From an uncultured Planctomycetaceae bacterium (GTDB lineage: Bacteria > Planctomycetota > Planctomycetia > Planctomycetales > Planctomycetaceae), in contig CAIOTJ010000620.1 of the NCBI GenBank assembly GCA_903861195.1, forward strand, positions 1 to 33,120: a stretch of DNA of 33,120 bases, given 5' to 3'. The position numbers and the translations under genes are program-made. How positions within the stretch are numbered: position 1 is the first letter of the stretch; each line of letters starts with the position of its first letter. Below the pieces are notes generated by a model. That model saw only the letters and a program-made list of their open reading frames with translations. It was not told the DNA's origin and did no database searches. Shown here in pieces: positions 8,869 to 17,514 of the stretch.

Positions 8869-8938
8869 CGGCAGCACAGTGCGGCGGGCTGGTTCATTGG
8901 CGGTCTTTCCACTGGCTCTGGCGACTTGGGTCTGGTTC

Positions 8939-10210
8939 ATGTCTGTCTATCTGCTGGCCACGCTCGACACGAAGGGACGCGAAGCCGGCTTCCTGCGCGA
9001 CCGCCTGCGTGAGCTGGGGGTGGCGGTCGTGCTGGTTGATGTGGGCTCGGCTGGGGAACCGTTTCTGCCCGCCGACATCTCCCGCGAGCAGGTCTTCGCC
9101 GCCGCGGGGGCCGCACTCCCTGCGGGGGGCGGTTTGTCCGATCGAGGGACCGCGGTCGCCGCCGCCGCCACCGGGGCCCGCGCGCTGCTCGAGCGCGAGT
9201 TCGCCGCCGGGCGGGTCTCGGGGGTACTGGGACTGGGGGGCTCGGCGGGCACCACCATCGCCACCGCCGCCATGCGGGCCCTGCCATTGGGTGTCCCGAA
9301 AGTGATGGTCTGCACTCTGGCCTCGGGGCAGGTGCGCCCCTGGGTGGGCGACAAAGACCTCTTCATGCTGAACCCCGTGGTCGATCTGGTGGGGCTCAAT
9401 CGCATCAGCCGCCCCGTGCTCGATCAGGCCGCCCGGGCCATGGCGGGGCTGGTCTCGCTGCCCCCCGCCACCCCGGCCTTTACAGCTGGCACCACCGCAG
9501 CTTCCACCACCGGCACCGGCACCAATCGGGCCGAACGCCCACTGATTGCCGCCACGATGTTTGGCGTCACCACTCCCTGCGTCTCGGCAGCCCGGCAGAT
9601 TCTGGAAGAGGCCGGTTATGAGGTGCTGATCTTCCACGCCACGGGGAACGGGGGCCAGGCGATGGAAACCCTGATCGCCGACGGTCTCATCGCTGGCGTG
9701 CTCGACATCACCACCACCGAACTGGCTGATGAACTGGTGGGGGGCATTCTCTCGGCGGGACCAGACCGGCTGACCGCCGCTGGACGCCGGGGCATTCCCC
9801 AGGTCATCTCGGTCGGCGCCCTCGACATGGTCAACTTCGGACCGCTCGAGACCGTGCCGGCCCGGTTCCGCGAGCGGCACTTCCATCGCCACAACCCCAC
9901 CGTCACGCTGATGCGGACCACTCCCGAAGAAAACCGGCAACTGGGGCGTGAGATTGGAGCCAAGGCGGCCGCCGCCCGGGGACCGACCTGCCTCCTGCTG
10001 CCGCGACGGGGAGTTTCGGCCATCGACAACGAAGGACAACCGTTCGAAGACCGGGCGGCCCGGGCCAGCCTGTTCGCGGGTCTTCGCCAGACGGCGGGAG
10101 CTGTTCCGATCGAAGAACTGGATTGCCACATCAACGATCCCGAATTTGCCCACGCCGCTGCGGCGCGATTGCTCGACCTGCTGCGTCGACCCACACCGGC
10201 TCCGGTCTGA
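8939..10210 (+). CDS. Tm-1-like ATP-binding domain protein (UPF0261)
   Basis: A 423-aa protein of the UPF0261/Tm-1-like family. The N-terminus MSVYLLATLDTKGREAGFLR is diagnostic: it contains the 'TLDTKG' motif. The Gly-rich GLGGSAGTTIAT and the later MFGVTTPCVSAARQILEEAG and FHATGNGGQAME segments also fit. Family members have an N-terminal nucleotide-binding half and a C-terminal half. The tomato homologue Tm-1 inhibits tobamovirus replication, but the bacterial role is not established. The open frame extends upstream into the DUF1501 gene; the ATG at 8939 matches the family start. It lies 70 bases after the DUF1501 stop and may be co-transcribed with it. A Thr/Ala-rich linker (about 180-196) separates the halves. 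Confidence 0.9.
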   Translation: MSVYLLATLDTKGREAGFLRDRLRELGVAVVLVDVGSAGEPFLPADISREQVFAAAGAALPAGGGLSDRGTAVAAAATGARALLEREFAAGRVSGVLGLGGSAGTTIATAAMRALPLGVPKVMVCTLASGQVRPWVGDKDLFMLNPVVDLVGLNRISRPVLDQAARAMAGLVSLPPATPAFTAGTTAASTTGTGTNRAERPLIAATMFGVTTPCVSAARQILEEAGYEVLIFHATGNGGQAMETLIADGLIAGVLDITTTELADELVGGILSAGPDRLTAAGRRGIPQVISVGALDMVNFGPLETVPARFRERHFHRHNPTVTLMRTTPEENRQLGREIGAKAAAARGPTCLLLPRRGVSAIDNEGQPFEDRAARASLFAGLRQTAGAVPIEELDCHINDPEFAHAAAARLLDLLRRPTPAPV

Positions 10211-10261
10211 GTGGTCCCCTTGTCATCTGTCCTGATCCCTGCGCGATTGGTCTCCCGTGCG

Positions 10262-13200
10262 ATGAGTGTTTCTCCCGTGAACTTCCGGCCAAACCCGCTC
10301 TCTCTGGTCTGCCTGGCTGGACTGGCCAGTCTCTTGATGACCTCTTCCACCCTGCGAGCCGACGACGCGGCCGAGAATCTCGAGTTCTTCGAGAAGCGGG
10401 TCCGGCCGGTCCTGGTCGAGGTTTGTCAGAAATGTCATGGCGCCAACCGACAAGAGTCGGGCCTGCGGCTCGACTCGCGGGAGTCCCTGCTGAAAGGGGG
10501 CGATCGGGGGGCGGCTCTCGATCTGCAGAATCTTCCCGCCAGCCGCCTGCTGGAGGTGATTGGCTACGAAGGCGACCTGCGGATGCCCCCCAAAGGCAAA
10601 CTGCCCGCTGACCAGATTGCCGCCATCGCCGAATGGGTCCGCCGCGGTGCCGCGTGGCCCGAGGAAAAAGTCGCCGAAACCGGCGGCTTCGACCTCGCCG
10701 CCCGCCGGTCGCAACAGTGGGCCCTGCAACCGCGCCAGGCCGCCGCGCCGCCCGCCGTCCAACACCCCGACTGGGTGGTGAATCCCGTCGATCAGTTTGT
10801 GGTTGCTGAGCTGGAACGAGCCGGGCTGGCCCCCAACCCCCGGATCGACAAGCGGGGCTGGTTGCGCCGGGTTACCTTCGACCTCATCGGTCTGCCCCCC
10901 ACTCTGGCCGAGATCCAGGCGTTTCTGGAAGACAGCGCTCCCCAGGCCGAGGAACGGGTGGTCGACCGCCTGTTGGCTTCGGAACGCTATGGCGAACGCT
11001 GGGCCCGGCACTGGCTCGATCTGGTGCGGTATGCCGAGACCTCGGGGCACGAATTCGATTTTGAAATTCCTCTCGCCCACGAATACCGCGACTATGTGAT
11101 CCGGGCCCTGAATGCCGACGTCCCGTACGACCAGTTCGTCCGCGAGCATGTGGCGGGCGATCTGTTGCCCGAACCCCGCCGGCACCCGACCGAGCCGTTT
11201 CTCGAGTCTCCCATCGCCACCGGGTTCTGGTTCCTGGGAGAGTCGAAGCATTCGCCGGTTGACATCCGGGTCGATTCCGCCGAACGGCTCGACAATCAGG
11301 TTGATGTCTTCGCCAAGGCGTTCCTCGCCCAGACGGTGGGGTGCGCCCGGTGCCATGACCACAAGTTCGACGCGATTTCTGCCCGCGACTACCACGCCCT
11401 GTGCGGCTTTCTGCAGAGTTCGCGGATGGCGATTTCCGCGGTCGACCGGCCTGACCAGCGGCAGGAACTGGGCCGCACCGCCAACGCCCTGCACGCCGAG
11501 ATCGCCCGCGAATCGTTGGCCCGACTCGGCACACTCGAACCGGCTCTGCTCGCGAACTGGTTGACCGCCTCGCTCGAGGTGCTGCGCCCCGCGCAGGCCA
11601 AGAAGGCTGCCGCCGCCGAAAGCACGCAAGTCTTCGCCGATTTCGAAGGGGAGACCTGGGGGGGCTGGACCACCACTGGAAACGCGTTTGGGGCCCGGCC
11701 CAACCGGTTGCCGCTGCCCGACTATCAGGGGAATGTGGGGGCGATTGGCCAAGGACTGGTGAACTCGCACTCGGCCCTCGACGCGACAGGGGCGCGGCGG
11801 GCGACCGATGAGCTGACGGGTACCCTCACCTCGCCCGTGTTCACAATCCGGCAACCCTACATCCACTTTCTGGTGGGGGGTGGGGCGCATGCCGGGAAAA
11901 CCTGCGTGAATCTCAAGCTCGACAAAACGGGCGAGATCGTGCGGACGGTGTCGGGGAAGAACAACAATCGCCTCGAATGGACCACGTTTGATGTGCGGGA
12001 GTGGCAGGGGAAAACGGCCCGCATCGAGATTGTGGATGCCGTGACGGGGGGCTGGGGGAACATCGGCTGCGACGAAATCACGTTCAGTCCCTCGGCCCGC
12101 CCCGGCCTCGAGGGGGAACGGATTGAAACGGTCGCCGGGAACCGTGGGCTCGATGCGCGGCAACTCGCGGCGTGGGTCGACCTGCTGCGGGACCCCGCCC
12201 CCTTGGCCGACGATCACCCGCTGCGTCTTTGGAAACAGTGGGTGTCCCGCTCGGGGCCCCCCTCGGCCGAAGACTGGCAGGCGTTTCTGAAACAACAGGC
12301 GGAGGTTCCCCCCGCTGGGAAACCGGCCGAAGCGCCGGCTCCGTTCGCCCAGTTTACAGAGAGCTTCGATGGTTGGTTTGTGAGTGGTGAAGCGCTTGGT
12401 GAAGTGCCGCTCCGGCAGCCCACCCTGGCGGCCACTGGTCCATTGCTGGGAGTCGACCCCCGCCTGGGTCTGGCCCACAGCGGTGCCCGGCTGAAACGGC
12501 TGCACGGAACGTTGCGCTCGCCGACGTTCGAAATCCCGCAGGCCCGCATTCTCTATCGGGTGGCCGGGCAGGGGGCCCGCCTGCGTCTGGTGATCGACCA
12601 GTTCCAGCAGATTCGCTACCCCATCTATGGCGGCCTCGAGGTGGGCTTGAATTCGCCGAATGAACTTCGCTGGATCGCGCAGGATGTCAGCAAGTGGGTC
12701 GGGCACCACGCCTACATCGAACTGCTCGATGAAGGCGATGGGTTCTTCGCGCTCGAGCAGGTCCGGTTCAGCGACACCGACATCCCTCCGACGGTCTCCT
12801 CCAGCGCAACTGCCCCCCCCGGCCTCGCGCAGGACCTGGCCCGGCTGCCGGTCGAGCAGGGGGCGACGGGACTGGCGCGGGTGATTTGCGCCGGCTGGCG
12901 CGAGGCCGCCGAACAGGCGACAAAGTCGGGGGGAGCCCCGGCGTCGGCCGCCACGTCTCCCGCGCTGGTTGCCTGGGGATTGCGGCATGTCAGCGAGCCG
13001 AACGGGTGGCTGGCGGCGCTGGGGCCCGAGCCGGCCGCGTGGAAAGACCGCCTGCGGCAGTGGGCCGACCGCCAGCAGCAGTTGGAAGCCTCGGTGCAGT
13101 ATGGCCGGCGGGCGATTGGCCTGGTCGACGGTACCCCGCTGAACGAGCGGCTGCACCCCCGGGGAAACCCCAACCGCTTCGCCGACGAAGTCCCCCGCCG

Positions 13201-14116
13201 GTTCCTGGAGTCGTTGGGGGGCACCGAGGGAGAGTACTGCCCGGGGAGCGGTCGTCTCGAACTCGCGCGGCGGCTGGTCGATCCGGCCAATCCCCTCACG
13301 AGCCGGGTGATTGTGAACCGCATCTGGAAGCATCATTTTGGCGAGGGGCTGGTCCGGACCGTCGACGACTTCGGCAACATGGGGCAACCCCCCACCCATC
13401 CGGCGCTGCTCGACTGGCTGGCCGACGAATTCATCCGGCAGGATTGGAGTTTGAAGTCGCTGCACCGGCTGCTGGTCCTCTCGCGCACGTATGCCCTCAC
13501 CAGCGATCCCGCCGACCCCGCGACGGAAGAGGCCGACCCGCTGAACAAGCTGCTGCACCGGGCCCACCTGCGGCGGCTGGAGGGAGAGACGATTCGCGAT
13601 GCGCTGCTGGCGGTCTCGGGCCGCCTCGACACGCGGATGTACGGACCGGGGGTGATGCCTCATCTGACGCCGTTCATGATCGGCCGGGGGCGACCAGGCT
13701 CGTCGGGTCCCCTCGATGGGGAGGGGCGGCGGAGTGTCTACCTGGCGGTCCGGCGGAACTTCCTCAATCCGCTGTTTCAGGCGTTCGATTCACCGGTCCC
13801 CTTCACCACGATCGGGCGGCGCTCGGTGTCGAATGTCCCCGCCCAGGCACTGGCGATGCTGAACAATCCGTTGGTGGTGCAGCAGGCCGAGTTGTGGGCC
13901 CGGCGGGCCCTGGCCGAGCGGTCCGACGACGTCTCCCGCATCGAATGGATGTACGAGACCGCCTTCGCCCGGCCGGCCCAGCCCGACGAGATTGCCGCGG
14001 CCCGCGAGTTTCTTGCGACCCAGGCGGCCCAGTACGCTCCCGACGAACGGCAGCGGGGCTGGACAGACCTCGCGCACGTGCTGTTCAATGTCAAAGAGTT
14101 CGTCTGGATTCCCTGA
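10262..14116 (+). CDS. PSCyt1-PSCyt2-PSD1 planctomycete protein with two inserted beta-sandwich domains
   Basis: A 1284-aa exported protein with a signal peptide ending near SSTLRA. Domains in order: a PSCyt1 cytochrome-c-like domain with a haem motif C55-QK-C58-H59; PSCyt2 (DUF1549) at about 165-390, with the second CxxCH, C361-AR-C364-H365, in GCARCHDHKFD; two related beta-sandwich insertions; and PSD1 (DUF1553) from about residue 1000 to the end, with VNRIWKHHFGEGLVRTVDDFG. The insertions, at about 458-609 (FADFEGETWGGW) and 697-839 (FTESFDGWFVSGEALGE), resemble the FEG..YG.W module known from planctomycete GH32 and PSD1 proteins. Alternative starts are GTG 10211 (directly after the upstream stop) and ATG 10262; the latter gives a cleaner signal peptide. 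A DUF1501 gene follows 34 bases later, the classic pairing. The family is proposed to bind or oxidise polysaccharides, but this is unproven. Confidence 0.92.
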   Translation: MSVSPVNFRPNPLSLVCLAGLASLLMTSSTLRADDAAENLEFFEKRVRPVLVEVCQKCHGANRQESGLRLDSRESLLKGGDRGAALDLQNLPASRLLEVIGYEGDLRMPPKGKLPADQIAAIAEWVRRGAAWPEEKVAETGGFDLAARRSQQWALQPRQAAAPPAVQHPDWVVNPVDQFVVAELERAGLAPNPRIDKRGWLRRVTFDLIGLPPTLAEIQAFLEDSAPQAEERVVDRLLASERYGERWARHWLDLVRYAETSGHEFDFEIPLAHEYRDYVIRALNADVPYDQFVREHVAGDLLPEPRRHPTEPFLESPIATGFWFLGESKHSPVDIRVDSAERLDNQVDVFAKAFLAQTVGCARCHDHKFDAISARDYHALCGFLQSSRMAISAVDRPDQRQELGRTANALHAEIARESLARLGTLEPALLANWLTASLEVLRPAQAKKAAAAESTQVFADFEGETWGGWTTTGNAFGARPNRLPLPDYQGNVGAIGQGLVNSHSALDATGARRATDELTGTLTSPVFTIRQPYIHFLVGGGAHAGKTCVNLKLDKTGEIVRTVSGKNNNRLEWTTFDVREWQGKTARIEIVDAVTGGWGNIGCDEITFSPSARPGLEGERIETVAGNRGLDARQLAAWVDLLRDPAPLADDHPLRLWKQWVSRSGPPSAEDWQAFLKQQAEVPPAGKPAEAPAPFAQFTESFDGWFVSGEALGEVPLRQPTLAATGPLLGVDPRLGLAHSGARLKRLHGTLRSPTFEIPQARILYRVAGQGARLRLVIDQFQQIRYPIYGGLEVGLNSPNELRWIAQDVSKWVGHHAYIELLDEGDGFFALEQVRFSDTDIPPTVSSSATAPPGLAQDLARLPVEQGATGLARVICAGWREAAEQATKSGGAPASAATSPALVAWGLRHVSEPNGWLAALGPEPAAWKDRLRQWADRQQQLEASVQYGRRAIGLVDGTPLNERLHPRGNPNRFADEVPRRFLESLGGTEGEYCPGSGRLELARRLVDPANPLTSRVIVNRIWKHHFGEGLVRTVDDFGNMGQPPTHPALLDWLADEFIRQDWSLKSLHRLLVLSRTYALTSDPADPATEEADPLNKLLHRAHLRRLEGETIRDALLAVSGRLDTRMYGPGVMPHLTPFMIGRGRPGSSGPLDGEGRRSVYLAVRRNFLNPLFQAFDSPVPFTTIGRRSVSNVPAQALAMLNNPLVVQQAELWARRALAERSDDVSRIEWMYETAFARPAQPDEIAAAREFLATQAAQYAPDERQRGWTDLAHVLFNVKEFVWIP

Positions 14117-14150
14117 CCCCGTCCACCGCGTCATTTTCTGAGTGGTCCCG

Positions 14151-15596
14151 ATGTCTCCCGCCCCGCACGGTCTGCCAGCGTCCGCCGCCACGCACTCCCG
14201 GCGGGAGTGGCTGCGCGCGGGGGGGCTGACCACCTTTGGGTTGTCGCTGCCCCAGTTGTGGGCCGGGCAGTCGCGGGCGGCGGCGGCCCCGACCAGCGCC
14301 GGAACCCAGAAGAAGGGGGCACAGAAGGGGACAGCCAGCTTCGGGCGGGCCAAGCGGTGCCTGGTGCTGTTCATGTTCGGTGCTCCCGCGCACCAGGACC
14401 TGTGGGATCTCAAGCCCCACGCCCCCAGTGCCGTCCGGGGCGAATTCCAGCCCATCCCCTCGGTCGTTCCCGATCTGTTCGTGGGAGAGCATCTGCCCCG
14501 GCTGGCCCAGCGGACCGACCGCTTCGCGCAGATCCGGTCGGTCACCCATCCCGACAACACCCACACGGTGGCGATGCATTACATGCTGACGGGCCGCCGA
14601 CATCTGCGCCCCGCCACCAATCCTCAGAACTCCCCCGACGATTTCCCCTGCTTTGGAGCCGTCGCGCAGCACCTCGCCCGCCGGGGAGAGTGGCGGCCGG
14701 GCCAGGCCGCGCTGGGAGCGCATCTGCCCGCGGCGGTCAGTCTGAACGCCCCGGCCAACCAGGTCTCGGCCAACAACCACATCTTTCCCGGGTTCTTCGC
14801 CGGTTTTCTGGGGGGAGGGTTCGATCCGCTGTTCGTCCCGCAAAACGCCAATGCCCCCGGGTTCCAACCGTTGCCCCCCGTCGAGGCCACCTCCCGGTTG
14901 CAGTCGCGCCGCGGCTTGTTGACCAGCCTCGAACACGAGCTGTCGGCTCTCGAACGAACCCGCCCCGTCCGCGAATTGACCGGCGACTACGCCCGCGCGT
15001 TTGAACTGTTAAGCACCCCCCAGGTGCGCGGAGCTTTCGCTCTCGAAGACGAGACTCCCGAGGTGCGCCTCGCGTATGGACAGACCCCCTTCGGGCAGGG
15101 GTGCCTGCTGGCCCGGCGGTTGCTCGAACGGGGGGTGCCCCTGGTCACCGTCAATTGGGAACGGGACGACGCCTACTGGGACACTCACGCCAAGAACTTC
15201 ATCGACCTGCGTGAGAAACTCTGCCCCAACCTCGACCGCGGCTTTTCGGTGCTGCTCGATGATCTGGCCCAACGCGGCTTGATGGACGACACCCTCATTG
15301 TGTGGCAGGGGGAATTCGGCCGGACGCCGCAGATCAACAACGCGGCGGGGCGCGACCATTGGGCTCCCTGCAATACCGTGCTGTTGGCCGGGGCGGGAAT
15401 TCCCGGCGGGGCGGTGTACGGCTCGTCCGATCGCCTGGCCGCGTATCCCGCCTCGCACCCCGTCACCCCCGAAGACCTCTCGGCCACCATCTACCACCTG
15501 CTGGGCATTGCCCCCGAGACCACGCTCCGCGATTCGCTCGACCGCCCCTGGCCCCTCAGCCAGGGAGAACCAGTCTGGGGCCTGCTGGGAGCGTGA
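14151..15596 (+). CDS. DUF1501 family protein B (partner of the PSD1 gene)
   Basis: A 481-aa DUF1501 protein. Twin arginines at about 17-18 in SRREWLRAGG precede a hydrophobic helix, a probable Tat signal. The core landmarks are CLVLFMFGAPAHQDLWDLKP, IRSVTHPDNTHTVAMHYMLTG, YWDTHAKNF, GEFGRTPQIN and GRDHW, a complete set for this family. A GTG three codons upstream (14142) is possible; ATG 14151 is preferred. It follows the PSCyt/PSD1 gene by 34 bases on the same strand. This is the standard planctomycete PSD1-DUF1501 pair, so the two proteins probably act together outside the cytoplasm. Confidence 0.92.
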   Translation: MSPAPHGLPASAATHSRREWLRAGGLTTFGLSLPQLWAGQSRAAAAPTSAGTQKKGAQKGTASFGRAKRCLVLFMFGAPAHQDLWDLKPHAPSAVRGEFQPIPSVVPDLFVGEHLPRLAQRTDRFAQIRSVTHPDNTHTVAMHYMLTGRRHLRPATNPQNSPDDFPCFGAVAQHLARRGEWRPGQAALGAHLPAAVSLNAPANQVSANNHIFPGFFAGFLGGGFDPLFVPQNANAPGFQPLPPVEATSRLQSRRGLLTSLEHELSALERTRPVRELTGDYARAFELLSTPQVRGAFALEDETPEVRLAYGQTPFGQGCLLARRLLERGVPLVTVNWERDDAYWDTHAKNFIDLREKLCPNLDRGFSVLLDDLAQRGLMDDTLIVWQGEFGRTPQINNAAGRDHWAPCNTVLLAGAGIPGGAVYGSSDRLAAYPASHPVTPEDLSATIYHLLGIAPETTLRDSLDRPWPLSQGEPVWGLLGA

Positions 15597-15793
15597 TCTT
15601 CTCCCATCTTCAGACATGGCCGTACGTACAGACCGGTCCGACTGGAGGGGCCGCCTGGGTGACCCCTCGAATTGACCCCCTTCCCCGGCCGACATATAAA
15701 TCAGCATCGATCTGTGCCAGTGACCGGGCGATTTGCCCCGCCTTGGTGCGGGCTGGGAGTGGCGGTGTTCTTTGGAGTGCGAGGAGCGAAGCG

Positions 15794-17167
15794 ATGTTGC
15801 GAGTCTCTGCGGAATCGGCCGGGCGGTATTGCGATGGTCTCACGCGTCGCAGCTTCGTGCAGGTGGGGCTGGCGGGAATGGCGTCGGTCGGGTTGCCGAC
15901 GATCCTGAAGGCTCGTGAGGGCTCGCCCGAGGGGTCCGGCAAGAAGACCTCGGTCATCCTGATCTGGCTGGATGGCGGTCCCGGGCACATGGACATGTAC
16001 GACCTGAAGCCCGAGGCCCCCGCCGAGTATCGCGGCCTCTGGAACCCCATTCGCTCGAATGTGCCGGGGTTCGAGATGACCGAACTGTTCCCCCTGCAGG
16101 CGCAGCGGGCCGACCGGTTCTCGATTGTGCGCTCGCTGTACCACAACAATGGGGACCACTTCGCGGGGGGACACCTGATGCTCACCGGACGCGGCGGGGC
16201 CAGTGGGGCCGACACCCCGGGGAAGTCTCCCTTCGTGGGGGCGATGGCGACCGCGGCCATTGGCCCCCGCCGCGCGGGCATTCCCGCCCACTGTGCGGTG
16301 CCGTATGCGTCGAGCATCGGCCTGCGGCCGGGCTACTTTGGTGCGAATTACGTGGGGATCCAGCACAACCCGTTCGAGACCGACGGCGACCCGAACTCCC
16401 CCGCGTTCCAGGTGCAGAACATCCAGTTGGCGCAGGGGTTGTCTCTCGAACGGCTGCAAGACCGCCAGGGGCTGAGCCAGTTCTTCGACAAGCTGCGCCG
16501 CGACACCGACGCCAAGGGAACCCTCGCCGCCATGGACCGCTTCGAGCGCCAGGCGTTTGACCTGGTCACGGGCGAGAATGCCCGGCGGGCGTTCGACATC
16601 AATTCGGAAGATCCGCGGTTGCGGGACCGGTACGGCCGGCACTCGTGGGGGCAGAGCACCCTGCTGGCTCGCCGCTTGGTCGAGGCGGGATCGACGTGGG
16701 TCACCGTCCACTTTGGCGGATGGGATCACCACTGGGATTTGAAGTCGGGAATGGAGAACTATCTGCCGATGGTGGACCAGTGCGTGGCGGCCCTGTTCGA
16801 CGATCTGACGTTGCGCGGCCTCTACGACGACGTGCTGGTGGTACTGTGTGGTGAATTCAGCCGGACGCCCCGAATGAACGACGGCGGCAACGGCGGCCCG
16901 CCGCTGAGCAAGGGAACCCCAGGGCGCGACCACTGGGGCAATTCGATGTTCTGCCTGTTGGGTGGCGGAGGGGTGCGGGGAGGCCAGCTTGTGGGCTCGA
17001 CGAACCACCTGGGAGAAACCCCCAAGGACCGCCCGGTCACCCCGGCCGACATCCACCACACGATTTACCGGGTACTGGGGGTCGACCCCAGCCTGAGCTT
17101 CCTCAACCACGCCGGCCGCCCGATTCAGGCCCTGGAAGCCGGGGCGCCGATCGAAGAATTGCTGTAG
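15794..17167 (+). CDS. DUF1501 family protein C (Tat-signal)
   Basis: A 457-aa DUF1501 protein with twin arginines R18-R19 (LTRRSFVQVGLAGMASVG). Landmarks are VILIWLDGGPGHMDMYDLKP, VRSLYHNNGDHFAGGHLMLTG, GGWDHHWD, GEFSRTPRMN and GRDHWGN. It is more divergent from copies A and B than they are from each other and keeps the LDGG.GH version of the first loop, closer to sulfatase-like members. The open frame extends upstream to 15302 inside copy B in another frame. The ATG at 15794 has GAGGAG about 7-9 bases before it and an untranslated leader of about 200 bases, so it likely has its own promoter. It is the last high-GC gene before the low-GC island. Confidence 0.92.
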   Translation: MLRVSAESAGRYCDGLTRRSFVQVGLAGMASVGLPTILKAREGSPEGSGKKTSVILIWLDGGPGHMDMYDLKPEAPAEYRGLWNPIRSNVPGFEMTELFPLQAQRADRFSIVRSLYHNNGDHFAGGHLMLTGRGGASGADTPGKSPFVGAMATAAIGPRRAGIPAHCAVPYASSIGLRPGYFGANYVGIQHNPFETDGDPNSPAFQVQNIQLAQGLSLERLQDRQGLSQFFDKLRRDTDAKGTLAAMDRFERQAFDLVTGENARRAFDINSEDPRLRDRYGRHSWGQSTLLARRLVEAGSTWVTVHFGGWDHHWDLKSGMENYLPMVDQCVAALFDDLTLRGLYDDVLVVLCGEFSRTPRMNDGGNGGPPLSKGTPGRDHWGNSMFCLLGGGGVRGGQLVGSTNHLGETPKDRPVTPADIHHTIYRVLGVDPSLSFLNHAGRPIQALEAGAPIEELL

Positions 17168-17514
17168 CGAGCCCGTGCCCGTGGCCTCGGTTTGGAGCGG
17201 ACGTCGGCCGCGTTGGGAGCACCCCCCGCCCGGCCTGCCTCCAACGCATCCGCAAAATGCTCACGGCCACTCCAACGGGCCGGTTTTCAGGCGCCCATCA
17301 CTGGCCGGTTTTGGGTGCCCGCTGACAAAAGCGGCCTCCTTCCGTTTCGCCCTCCCCACCGGACAGAGGGAAACCGACGGGAATTCTAATTGTCGCTCAA
17401 GGGGAGGAATAATTGTCGCCGAAGGATGAGTGGTGGTGGTTGGCGCTTACGATTGAATAGCATATCGGCGTAGATGCAAACGAACGAAGTCGTGAGGTCG
17501 CTCGGTCTATCGAG
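17168..17514. other. Intergenic region spanning the left edge of the low-GC island
   Basis: No gene is supported here. The first 200 bases are still G/C-rich and include two adjacent, related 25-base segments starting GGCCGGTTTT (near 17278 and 17303). Composition turns AT-richer from about 17385. A short imperfect direct repeat is listed separately. No terminator with a T tract was found for the helicase gene ending at 17515. Confidence 0.5.
17387..17419. repeat. Imperfect direct repeat at the island edge
   Basis: TAATTGTCGC occurs at 17387-17396 and 17410-17419, 23 bases apart; each is followed, after two differing bases, by AAGG. It lies where the composition changes. It could be an operator, an attachment-site remnant or chance. 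Confidence 0.4.

Noticed and set aside
10223-13663. 1146-aa open frame on the minus strand opposite the PSD1 gene
   Set aside because: It is antisense to a well-supported PSCyt/PSD1 gene and low in recognisable structure. Long mirror frames also occur opposite other high-GC genes here (3288-4604, 5955-6965, 15701-17110, 22254-23702, 31100-32512).
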